64,000 nt of DNA from Earliella scabrosa. Taxonomy: Eukaryota > Basidiomycota > Agaricomycetes > Polyporales > Polyporaceae. The DNA lies in assembly GCA_022605405.1 (NCBI GenBank), contig JABYQQ010000002.1, forward strand, positions 620,001 through 684,000, read 5' to 3'. Positions 33,754 through 43,680 of this stretch are shown one piece after another; the stretch's first letter is position 1, and the number at the start of each line of letters is the position of its first letter. Below the pieces are notes generated by a model. It searched no databases, was not told where the DNA came from, and was given only the letters and a program-made list of their open reading frames with translations. The position numbers and the translations under genes were made by a program.

Positions 33754-34409
33754 ATGTTCACGCTTCCTTTGCTCACAATCGCCGCATCCGCCGTTCTAGT
33801 CCAGGCTGGCCCCTTGATTACGGCTGCTCCTCCTGCGGACTTGTCCTCCGCCTCGCCGACTCCCGTGTCGGCGATCGACATCGGGCAATGCGAGATCAAT
33901 CTCCAATGCTGCAACAGCCTTGTTCCCGTTATTGATATTCCCATTGGCACCCTCACGTTGTCCGTTTTGCCTACTGGGTCGCCCGTTACGATCCCGGTAC
34001 TTAGCCTGGGTCCCTATCTTGGGTTTGAGTGCTCTTCTGCCACGGATCTTGACATCTTCGGGAACAGATGGTACGTGCACCTGCTACAGAAGTCAGACGG
34101 ACAGCACCGAGCTCATAGTGATACCAGTTTGACCGGAGGCACGCCCGTGTGCTGTCAGGCCGTTTTCCCAGGTGAGTAGTCCAGCTTCTCTTTTGCGTTC
34201 TCAATGGCGAGGTTATTGAACGGGTGCGTCATGTCTTAGGTGGCATTGCTGAGGGCTGCGAGCCCGTCACCGCCTCGCTTCCCATCCCGACCATTTCGAT
34301 CCCCGGCCTACCACCCATCAGCCTGCCAACCGGAATTCCTATCTCTATCCCTGGACTACCGCCCATCACCATTCCCTTCCCCCTCGCAGAGCCCTCTGCG
34401 CCTGCCTGA
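33754..34409 (+). CDS. Class I hydrophobin with proline-rich C-terminal tail
   Basis: Exons 33754-34070, 34128-34171 and 34240-34409 give 176 aa. The first ~18 residues (MFTLPLLTIAASAVLVQA) are a signal peptide. The eight-cysteine hydrophobin pattern is complete: GQC, QCC five residues on, FEC, a Cys created across intron 1 (NRC), VCC, and EGC. These small secreted proteins assemble into amphipathic films on aerial hyphae and fruit bodies. Normally the chain ends a few residues after the last Cys. Here, after CEPV, it continues for 40 residues of LPIP/IPGLPPI repeats (SIPGLPPISLPTG, then SIPGLPPITIP) before a TGA at 34407. Both introns sit among the cysteine motifs. Confidence 0.88.
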
Positions 34410-34718
34410 ACGGACCCTCTTCCCATCTCCCTTCCCATTCCCACCTCTCTGTCTCTCCCCATTTCTCCCTCTTCCCAACCTCTCCCAGTCCAAGCTCCTT
34501 CCCCATATCTCTGCCCGACCTGCCCCTCCCGACTGACCTCCCGATTTCACTTCATATATCGCTACCCACCGGCCGCCGCCTCCGCCGGCACTCTCCCCGT
34601 CTCGGTCCCGACGTCGATCCCGATTCATTCCGACCTCGCTTCCCGTCTCTCTCCCCGCCGGCACTTCGCTCCCAATTTCTCTCCCTACCTCTCTCCCCAT
34701 AGGCCTGTGAACGTTTGA
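34410..34718 (+). other. Stop-free, proline-rich continuation after the hydrophobin stop
   Basis: In the hydrophobin frame, after the TGA at 34407-34409, no stop occurs for 102 codons until 34716. The would-be peptide is again proline- and serine-rich (LPISLPIPTSLSLPIS) and ends RPVNV-stop, which looks like the normal end of a hydrophobin. It may be former coding sequence cut off by the TGA, or an intron plus a last exon. Confidence 0.5.
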
Positions 34719-35884
34719 ACGCCACGCGGTCGCGTCGGAGGATTGGAGGAGTCCGTGAAGCCAGTGAAGGGTTTCTGGTTGGTGGTATGGAGTGTCTCGA
34801 TGAAGTGTACCTATGTCCAGTGTGATGAGCCACGATACACGACGATGGTTTGGACACTTGTCCTAAAGATACTTGTGATGTGTGTCGCGATCCGTGACAG
34901 GCGTGGCCAGTGAGAACCCGCTCCTGCCACTGCCACCCAGCTCCACACGATTCAATTGGCCCAGGCCCAGGGGCGGTGGATGCTATGTGGTGTCATGGAG
35001 AACTGGGTCGGGTGGTTAGGCTTGTAAGCCCCGCCTTCCCGGCGATGGTCAGAACTTCGGGTTGATTCGTTGATTGGCACGCGGCGCGCGCTTGCCATAT
35101 ATAGGGAGGCGTGCGGGGAGGCGGAGTTTCCCACGCTTCTTTCACTCTCTCGTCGAGCACTCCAACGTTATCGTAACATCGTCTTGCCTAGTTCAGTGGC
35201 CGCGGTGGGATCGATGATACCGCTCAACGCATGTGGTACCAAGGTACGCAGTTTCGATACCGAGGGATGTCTGCTCTGAAGGTTTCCCTGACATACAACC
35301 TTGAAGTTTGAACCGGCTACGGTCTAAGGCCGAGTGCTGGCCTGCCAGCGTGTGCTCTTCCGCCGCTGCCTTTGTTACATTGAATCGAGCAGACACGCTT
35401 TCAACGCACACTCGAGCTCGCTTTATCGAAACTTGAATAGCCTCACTCAACTGGGTCCCTCGGACGTATACACATCGGGACCTTCGTCATTTTGTCCCAG
35501 AAAATAGACAAATCGACATGAAAATTAAGAGGTGGATTATGATATGAGATGTACTCCGAGAATACTTACGAACTGTGGAAGAAGATAACATCGACGCGCA
35601 TAGGACTAATGTCGATCTAGCTATTGACTCGGATAAGATCACCCTTGACACCGAGGTAACAGCTGAGTTGACAGATAAGAGGGTATTTGATATGTCAAAC
35701 TCTTCGACGTTTGATGGTTGATTCAATACAGCATATGAAATAGTCACCGTAATTCTGTTTCAATTGGTCACAAGGTGGACAATTCGATTGTTATTGAGTT
35801 CTATAGGTGATTGTACAGGTCTTCTGTCAAATCCTAAGTAATCCCGGTCAACAATTGTAGTATTGACCGTCGGGCCGATCATCG

Positions 35885-35950
35885 GACGACGAAAGTGAGA
35901 TCATCGGCCGGTGAGTGGACGACGAAAGTGAGATCATCGGCCGGTGAGTG
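35885..35950. repeat. 33-bp direct repeat, two copies
   Basis: Two adjacent copies begin gacgacgaaagtgagatcat and end ggccggtgagtg, starting at 35885 and 35918. A shorter degenerate echo, gtgtggtcatcgggcgacga, follows at 35961. Confidence 0.7.
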
Positions 35951-36011
35951 ACCCACTGATAGTGTGGTCATCGGGCGACGAAGTGCCGCCGACGACCACT
36001 CATCGTGCTCT

Positions 36012-36112
36012 TGAGGAGACACTTGACCCCTGTCACTTTAATCAAGTGCGTGAGCTTGAGGGACTTGAGGGACTTGACAGAGCCCATGAAGCACTTGAAT
36101 AGAACACTTGAT
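36012..36112. repeat. CAAGTG/CACTTG-rich block, left of transposase
   Basis: Within 100 bp the hexamer family CACTTGA, TCAAGTG, and ACTTGA occurs about seven times in both orientations. A similar block lies at 43245-43310. Such clustered short motifs resemble subterminal transposase-binding repeats, but no terminal inverted repeat could be defined. Confidence 0.4.
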
Positions 36113-36160
36113 ATTCGCCGGCGTATGTATTGATACCTTATGAGATAAACGGACAGTACA

Positions 36161-39100
36161 CTAGAAAGCTATCTCGTGGGCGTGATGATCAGCGTACTTG
36201 TTAACGTAGAAGGCTTCAAACGCATCCAATGTATCTGTATGCTTCAAACGTGTAGGTATAGGATCATCATCTGGAACTGGGAGCAAATGAGCGGCACGCA
36301 GCATACAATCCAGGTTGATCACCGATACCATACGACGACCGTGCGGATCCACCTGAAGCTCCACAATCCACATGCCTGTCTCCGGACAAGGAGCGTTACC
36401 GCTCGTGACAAACCAAGACACAAGGGCGCAGGGGTAAGTCACCCCGTTGGCGTACTTGAAGGAGAAAAAGAGAAGTACACGAACAACCGCAAGCCCGCGG
36501 AAACCAGGAAGATTCTCGTCGTCTGTCACGTAAGCGCAGTCGTAGCGGGCAGGACCGCCTCGCCAAGATTGGACTGCGCGGATGCGCTCCTTCCTCATCC
36601 CATGCGTGCCACAGACATCGCTTGGTGCGTGAAAGAGGGCAACAGCAGAGGGGAATACGTTGATGCGAGAGGGAGGTGGAGGGCACTGGGCTATGTCGAC
36701 GGTCTCAAAGTCGATGAGGCCCCCTGGATTGAACTCACTATATAGGAAGCGTCGAATAAGGTTCGGAAGCTGAGGAACGTGGATAAGATGTGCGACATGT
36801 CCAGGATCCGATGGAAAACCGGAGACTAGAGGAAGCGTTAGCCAGAGAGGATCCGAGGATAGAAAGTGGCAGTCACCTTTGCGCTTGGCAAGGGTGACCT
36901 CGCCAAGGAGTGCTTCCGTGTCGACGGGGCCATTGTCGTCATCTTCATCGATGGCATTATGCTTCTCAGCCAGACCGATGAGCTCTTCAATGTCGTCAAC
37001 CAAGCCAAGGCCCTCGAAGACGTCTTCTTCTGGGATGGTCGGGAGACATGGCCCGTTGAGCATGCCACGCGCGGTGAAGTTGACGCGGGCGGCGGCGAGC
37101 TTGTCGAGACGCTGGTTGGTTAGGAGCATCTGACCCAGCGCCTCGAAACGGTTCGAACGACGGTAGGGCTCCTTCACGGCCTTGATGTGCTTGGATTCAG
37201 TGATCGAGGAGCAGAGGCCGTTGGGCGCACCGAAGAGCTGGATTAGCATCGGATAATGCTTGAGGGAGTGCTGACGAGGGAGAGAGAAACCGTCTAGAAG
37301 GACTCCAGTCTCCTCGAAGATGACGCGGTCGCGGTGGAAGCGTGCAAGGGCGTCCTCGATCTGGAGAAGCGTCGTCGTGGTGATCACGTTCCGGCGAACG
37401 AGATAGCAGAATTCAAGGAACGCGCTGAGGCACTGAACCATCTTCGTCGGAACGTACCCAACAATAGCTCCGAGATAGACCTGAGAGAGAGCATCATGAG
37501 GCGGTGACGTGGAGAGGTCAGCGCACGCCGCATACTCACTTTCATCAACGCCTTTGAATCGTCCCCAGTCCACTGCTTGAACCCACGGCCTTCGGGGAAG
37601 CGACGAAGTCCAGGAAAGTGCGGGGCAGCAGCGATGCTGGGAGAATGGGGTTGAGCGAGATCAGGGAGTCATGTGTCTCGAGGACATACCGGCGGTCAAT
37701 GTCAGCGAGAATCACGGCCGCGGCCGTTTTGCGATGCGTGAGCACGAGATACTCTTCTACCCAGGTCACCAAGTGGTCCTTGAAGGTCCCCTTGATGATT
37801 TGGTGGAGGAGATCCGGAGATAGCATCTCGTGGATGTCCGCGCGCGGGAATCCAACAGTGAACGGCTGTTGTTACAATAGAGGAGGCGTGAATGTCGCGC
37901 TGGGGCGCTCGCATGCACGTAACTCACCAAGAGATCCCCGACGATGCCGTAGTCGTCCCACAATGCTTTGAGATCCATAGCGTCGAGTAGCGCATCAGTG
38001 ATCTCGTGTGAGCGCTGGTTACCTCCCCCATCAAGGTCTTTGCGAGGCGCGTCACATCTGGGCATAGCGACGATAAGTATCTGCTGACATAAACAACGTA
38101 TGCTCGCACTTCGCACACCAGCCTTGCACAATACAGGCCAGAAGAGCCTGTTCGGGATAGTCGGCAATGTACGGACCAAGTCCATAGACAGTGTGCGCCT
38201 GAAGTGTCCGTCGCCATATCGTACAACCTCTGGGATCGTCATCCCACGTTCAAGAGATTGCAGGATAGTTTGAAGGGACGTGTGGAAGAGTTGCCGGCGG
38301 AACTTGCGGAATCTCACGTCGTCTGCGAACTCTCGATCCGCTATGCGTGCAAGTCATAAGGGTGACGTACATGATGTATTGTGAGTAAGGGGACTAACGC
38401 TTAGGTATGGCGAGGAACGCAAGTAGGGAGACGGCATTGCGCTGGGCACGGCGCGTGGTATTGTGGACGAGGCCATTGGATAGGTAGAGGGGATAATACT
38501 CGTTCTGTCCGGTCGCCACCGAGACGGTCGTCTTATCGGGGCCGAGGAATCCCGGTTTCCGAGCTGCGAGTGGAGGACGGCGCGTGGACACCGATACCAC
38601 ACTATGTATTCGCGCTCCATCCACGGAGGAACGGCCCCTTCAGCTGGCCGGGGGCCGGTGTAGGTGACAACAAACGCCTTCCAAGGAATGTCGCCGACGG
38701 TTATGGTATGGTATCGATGGACGTGTACAGGTCCTCACGGTCCGCAAACGGCGACTGATCACTGTACGCGCTCCAGAGCTGCACGAGACTGTCGACGTTG
38801 TTGCCTGACATCTGCACCTTGCGGAAGAGGAAGTCCGCTATCTCGAACTGGGCGCGATTCTCGTATGGGCCGTAATCGTTGGTGCGTGGTTGGGGTGGGG
38901 CCGTTGGAGGCGTGTCGGGCGGGAGCGGGTCACCAGCAGCGTTGCAAGGGACACCTGTCTGGACGATGAACTGATATTCATGTCATGTAGGAAGGTCACG
39001 TACTTGTCAGACGGTCGTGTGTCTGGACGGTGACACCAGCAGGCGGAGGAGGGGCTGGGGCAGGGTGGTCATCGTGATCAAACGCGCCTGCAAGCTCCAC

Positions 39101-39307
39101 GCCGTCATTGGCCGCATAATCATCGTGGACGAGGTGGGGAGGAGACGCGGGAGGGGCAGGGGCCTCATGCTGAGGGGCAGGAGGCACCGCGGGTGTTGAA
39201 TGTTTGGCTTTGACGTGTCGCGCACGACCGCTGCTTGACTTGCAGGATTTGCGGCAACCCGGCCAGGTGCAGAGAAACAAGCGTTTGACGATTTGAGGGA
39301 GGGGCAT
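36161..39307 (-). pseudogene. Plavaka-type transposase gene, internally deleted
   Basis: The gene starts at 39307 with a C2H2-type finger (CTWPGCRKSC..RHVKAKH) and a proline-rich linker. Later segments match the basidiomycete Plavaka (CACTA-related) transposase family: YENRAQFEIADFLF, GDIPWKAFVVTYTG, DKTTVSVATGQNEYYPLYL, YPEQALLACIVQGWC, FPRADIHEMLSPDLLHQ, GFKQWTGDDSKALMK and SLPRQHSLKHYPMLIQLFG. Spliced joins at 38087, 37927, 37700 and 37540 keep frame. Near 38550-38575 the segment between AVLHSQLGN and GPDKTTVSV lacks about 60 residues found in relatives and the frame shifts, so the enzyme is probably inactive. The C-terminal part to the stop at 36161 is otherwise intact. It is head to head with a DUF6532 gene 664 bp away. 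Confidence 0.8.
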
Positions 39308-39971
39308 GGCGAACGACGGGGCAGGCGAGAGGAATGAGATGTGGCGAACGGACGACGAGGAAGCCTGAGATGACAGTTAACCTGAGAGTACGGATGTCTG
39401 GGACAGTATCAACGGTGCGACGTGTTCAAACTGAACACCTGAAGCGTGCGGTCGTATATCGGTTGCCCGGACGGATCGTCAGGGTCGTGTTCAACGTGCG
39501 GCCAACCGACACCGACACGAACAGCAGCGGTGGGGAGTACAGCCAGAACTAACGAGCACAAGGGACAGGTTCGGAGAGAGGAATGGGACACTTACTACCG
39601 ATCCCCGTGCGGCGTGATGGACAAGACAAGGGTGCGAGATGAGCGTCGAAGCTGACGAGTCGGTGGCTACGGCAACGGGTGAGGAGAGTCCAGAGCGTGT
39701 GTGAGGCGAAGAACGTACGGGGCGAGTTTGAGGAGCGGTGGTTGATATGGCAGAGATGTTGCGGAGGGAGTCGGAGGGACTTGGATGGCGATGAAAATCT
39801 TCGTCGCAATTGGACGAGGCTCTGTGCTGATCTCGACGATTGCGGGCGGGAACGGAGTGCTGGGCTGAGTCATGAGAGGATGGTGGCGGCGGTCGCAACC
39901 GGTTCCTGCGCGCGGTCAGCTCGCGCCCTCTCTCGTTCCACGTCCGTGACCACCATCCACCCACTCGTACC
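39308..39971. other. Intergenic gap between divergent transposase and DUF6532 genes
   Basis: The 664 bp contain the two promoters. A perfect 17-bp palindrome, gtgttcaaactgaacac, lies near 39422. No coding motif is seen; long antisense frames here have no recognisable domain. Confidence 0.4.
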
Positions 39972-42628
39972 ATGCCTGCGCCTAAAAAAAACCCTCGTCC
40001 TCGTCCAGTTGAGAAGCCAGACCCGCCGGACAACGTCGTGGAGGAGCTCCCGCGAACCCGAGCCTCCAACAAGACGAAGCATCCCGGTCTTCCCGATGCG
40101 CCTCGCTTCGATCCCGACATTCCCAACCGACCGCCTACCCCGGCCGCGAAGCTTCGAGAGAAGCGAGAGGCCACCAAAAAGGCTTCAGAGGAGGCTCGGG
40201 CCAAGGAGGCGGAGCAGCGAGTGTGCGGAAGGCGGCCCTTCTGCAACGCAAGAAACGAGAGGAGGAGGAACGGGACGACGACCGGCGGCGCCATCCCTCT
40301 CCCCCACCTGCCGCAACTCCGCAGCCCAAGGCGAGAGGCAGGAAAGTCACCACACAAAGTCAGCCACTTACCAGCAGTATGTTCTCCCCATTGTGCACGT
40401 CTCGCGACGACTTGTTGAAAGCGTGCAGAGTCTGCCGCAGCACCGGCGCCTAAACCCTCTTCTGCGCCAGCGCCCAAGTCCCGCGACCTGAGCACGCCTC
40501 TCTCGCTCACCAGTTCTAGCAGCGAAGACAGCTGTGAGTGCTCGAGGTCCACTTCCGGGACGCATAAAAATGTAACTTACATCTTCATGCAGCCACCGAG
40601 GACGGCCTGTTGCCGCCGCCAGCCTTGGACGTCTCCGACGCGGACAGCGGCTCAGAGTTTCACCCGGACGATGGCGACGCGCCTGAGGACGAGGACGAGG
40701 ATGACTAGATGGATGTTGAAGAAGAAGAGGTCCCGCGCAAGCGTGGTAAGAAGCCGAACACCCGCATTCGCCGCGCTGATGTCGATATGGCGCGCGAAGC
40801 CGCTGGAACGACATCCCTCCCGAAGCGGAAGGAGAGCCCCAGCCATGACGACGATGTGTGAGTCCGTCTCACTGCTCTCACTACTCCTTCGACGCGCCGG
40901 GTGCACCCGAGGAGCGTACGCGTTGGTTCCCAAACTCATCTCCGGCCTTGCACCTCACAGCACGACCACCAAGAAGAACAAGGTCGCGTTGACGCCACGC
41001 GGGTTGCGCAAAGACTTCAGCGCGCATTTCAAGACACCCTCGTCCACACCACGGCCCTCTACCGCGCACACGACCATCGCCGACTTTGAATCCGGGCCCG
41101 AGCGCGGTCGCAAGAAGAAGGGCAAGGAGCGTGCGCCTGAACCTCCACGCTCAGCATCCGCCTCAAGTGGGACTCATCCGGATCCCTGCGGCCGCGGCGA
41201 CGACCCCCCCGACGGTGTATATCTCAATGAGTACGGCGGCTTGCCCGACGACGACGACGACGGCTCTGAGGAACGTGCGGCCCTCGAAACTTCACACGTG
41301 GGTAGTGCAAACCTGTGGCAAGACCGCTCCGACGCCGAGGACGATGACGATGAAGACATCGCGATCATCAACGCGCAATACCGCTCTCGCCACCATCCGA
41401 AGTCGGGCGCCCAAGCGAGCACTTCCCGTGCGCGCGAGGACATCATCGTTCCAACGCAGGTGAGTTCACTTTCTCTTAGTACCGATTGCTCTCCCCATCG
41501 TCGTCTTCCTCAGGCCACGAGGTACACCTCCGTCAAGCATGTCAAGCCCGGTGCCCATGCCGCGTCGAGCTCCAGCAAGAAGAAGGACAAAGCCACCGGG
41601 AAGAAGTTCGCCGTCAAGGACATTCCCTCTGACATGCTCCCCGAATACTACGACATCCTCGTCCCGCTTGCCCGACTTGTGTTTGGATCCCGCAATCCAT
41701 TCACGGAGCTCACGGTGGACGAGTGCCAGAAACTCTTCGATATCGCCTACCCGGACATCACCCACACCGTGGTCAAGGACGACGTCTTTGAGCAAATTGT
41801 GCGTCCCATCCCCCGCTCGTGTTCATGCTGACGTCCTCTGTACAGCTCTCCAATCGCTCTAGCGACTGGCAGTTCACCTTCCGCAAGGCCGCGTTCAACG
41901 CCGTGAACGCCCACTTTGTCGCCAACGGCATCCAGGAGATCCCGGAGGCGATCGCGAAGTTCTGCCGCGAACAGCTGCGCCTCGACCTCGACGAGAAGGA
42001 AAGATACGAGAAGGCAAAAGAGCTCCTGATGCCGTTCTATTGGCGTCGGTATGGTGGGGAGCAGGAGAAGAAGGTACGCATCCCCATCTTGATGTCACAC
42101 GTCGCACTGACGACAGGCCAGGGCATGTTCCAAGGCCACCTCATCAAGCAGACCTACGCATGGTCCCACCTCTCCTACATCAACAGCACTTCGGTTCACG
42201 TCACGAACCTCTTCCGCAAGCACTACGGCGACAAGCCGCCGGGGGGTGGGCTGGTGATGGCCGCCCTTGCGGTGCGTTAGTCGTCCTCCTCACACCGTCT
42301 CCTACTAACGCACACTATCCTCCAGGTCGAGTTCTGTCTGACACACTACCGCACCGGCCGCTGCCGTGTGACGAGCGCAGCTGTCGACCAGTTCTCGGCC
42401 AATAACTGGGGCGACCAACTCGTGTACGACGAGCCCAACGACAAGTATGTCAAGCAGGTCAAGGTGTCATCGCACTACAAACGTGCGATGGGTCTCAGCG
42501 CGCGTAAATGGGCGAAGATCACCGACGGCGCAAACAAGGCAATCGTCAAGCGCAAGAAGGTCGTCAAGAAGCACCAGGTTGAAGACTTCGAGTACGAGTC
42601 CGAGCCCATCATGGCATCCTCGGACTAG
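39972..42628 (+). pseudogene. DUF6532 protein gene, damaged
   Basis: The protein begins MPAPKKNPRPRPVEKPD, with a long charged, disordered N-terminal half (including FKTPSSTPRPSTAHTT and acidic runs) and a C-terminal DUF6532 domain from about 41,640: YYDILVPLARLVFG, WQFTFRKAAFNAVNAHF, KQTYAWSHLSYINS, ALAVEFCLTHYRTG and FSANNWGDQLVYD. The family is widespread in basidiomycetes and its role is unknown. Two lesions are visible: near 40218 the sequence gagtgtgcgg shifts the frame relative to the clearly conserved downstream frame (VRKAALLQRKKREEEERD), as if GT had been duplicated; and an in-frame TAG at 40705-40707 cuts an acidic run (DEDD-stop-MDVEEE). The domain itself is uninterrupted apart from introns and ends at ASSD-stop. 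Confidence 0.7.
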
Positions 42629-43244
42629 GATGGTGAGCTCGCCCTGTCCTTGCATCTACACCCGAACCTCACAATGCTGCTTGGCGAGCAGTTCCATGTT
42701 CCGTCGCATTGTAAGTGCCTCATAGAGCTTGCTCATCCTCCCTGTGCTCGTGTGAGTGTAGCGTTCTCTTTCGCGCTGCGCGGCCTGTGCCTAGTCTCAA
42801 GCATATTCAAGATCTTGTGATCACCTGGCCTGCGGACGTCATGCCTTACGTTCTCTCTCCTCCCCTCATGCCCTGTCTATCCCCTTGTCGTCTCGTTCCT
42901 TGTTTGCCATTATGATAACATCCCCCAAAATTCGTATGCCGTACTAGTTTCGCTATTGTACCTTACTTTTTCGAGCTTGTGTCGTAGCTTACACATTCCA
43001 CTTGCGCGTCTTGATCCCCTGGGATCACGCTCATATACCTCTACCGTACTTCTCTGTTTTAGAAAACATACAAAAGCCCGGGTCAATACACACGACGTGA
43101 CCTGTAATATTGTCTGCATGTGAGCCCTGCCTGCTGCCCCGACGGAACCCTGCTTGAAGGCTGAGATTGAGTATGCTACTTATTCAATCTTGCTGACGTG
43201 CTTGCTCTGTTTGGGCGTTCCGACTGTCTTGGCTCAAGAAGTAG

Positions 43245-43310
43245 ACATAGCTTGATCAAGTGTGAGCACTTGACCAACTTAACGTACTTGCCATACTTGC
43301 TCAAGTAGCA
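43245..43310. repeat. CAAGTG/CACTTG-rich block, right of DUF6532 gene
   Basis: The stretch gatcaagtgtgagcacttga and neighbouring acttgcc, acttgctcaagtag repeats echo the block at 36012-36112 (atcaagtgcgtgagcttga). Together they bracket the transposase and DUF6532 genes. Confidence 0.4.
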
Positions 43311-43324
43311 TAAGCTGATTTTGC

Positions 43325-43455
43325 AGAATGCTGATTCGGATGTGGTACGGGTCGAAGACGCGGATCGCGGCGTGCACGTAGTCGTAGAAGCTAATGAGCC
43401 CGCTTTTCTCCGGGCCCGCGGGGTCATTCATGGGGTGTTGCGCCGAATAGTCGTG
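43325..43455 (-). pseudogene. Coding-like fragment, unrecognised
   Basis: One minus-strand frame reads DYSAQHPMNDPAGPEKSGL then FYDYVHAAIRVFDPYHIR, with the composition of a real protein, and it stops making sense at about 43325, right where the CAAGTG block begins. I do not know the family. It may be an exon truncated by an insertion. Confidence 0.3.
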
Positions 43456-43680
43456 AAAGTATATACATCACAGCAATGATGAAAGTCCTGCAGATCAAGG
43501 ACAGACACTGACGCGTGACGTAGCGTGAAGTCTAACTGCGCATGTGGATGCACAGCCACGCCCGATCCTGCCACGCGCCTGCTGCCTTTTTGAGCATATG
43601 TGGGCGCTATTCTGTCCTAGTACAGCACTCTGATCCCACTCTCATCTCTCACCACCACACTCGTCTACGCTGCGACCCAC

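Larger units (their letters stand above)
34719..36160. other. Intergenic region, more AT-rich
   Basis: No protein gene is recognised. A TATATAG box at 35098-35104 is followed by CT-rich sequence and an ATG at 35214 that opens no long frame. A 33-bp direct repeat lies at 35885-35950 and a CAAGTG/CACTTG-rich stretch at about 36012-36112, next to the transposase gene. Confidence 0.45.
42629..43680. other. Intergenic region with a CAAGTG block and a coding remnant
   Basis: No complete gene is recognised. The region holds the CAAGTG-rich block at 43245-43310 and a short coding-like remnant at 43325-43455 on the minus strand. Confidence 0.4.

Noticed and set aside
34229..34700. Glycine/arginine-rich minus-strand frames opposite the hydrophobin tail
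   Set aside because: They are the complement of the pyrimidine-rich LPIP repeats and have no independent support.
37140..37160. tRNA-like ggttcgaac motif
   Set aside because: The sequence lies within the transposase coding exon, and no cloverleaf with an A box can be drawn around it.
39491..40552. 353-codon minus-strand open frame
   Set aside because: It overlaps the DUF6532 N-terminal exons and the intergenic gap, is Arg/Ser/Gly-rich, and shows no motif.
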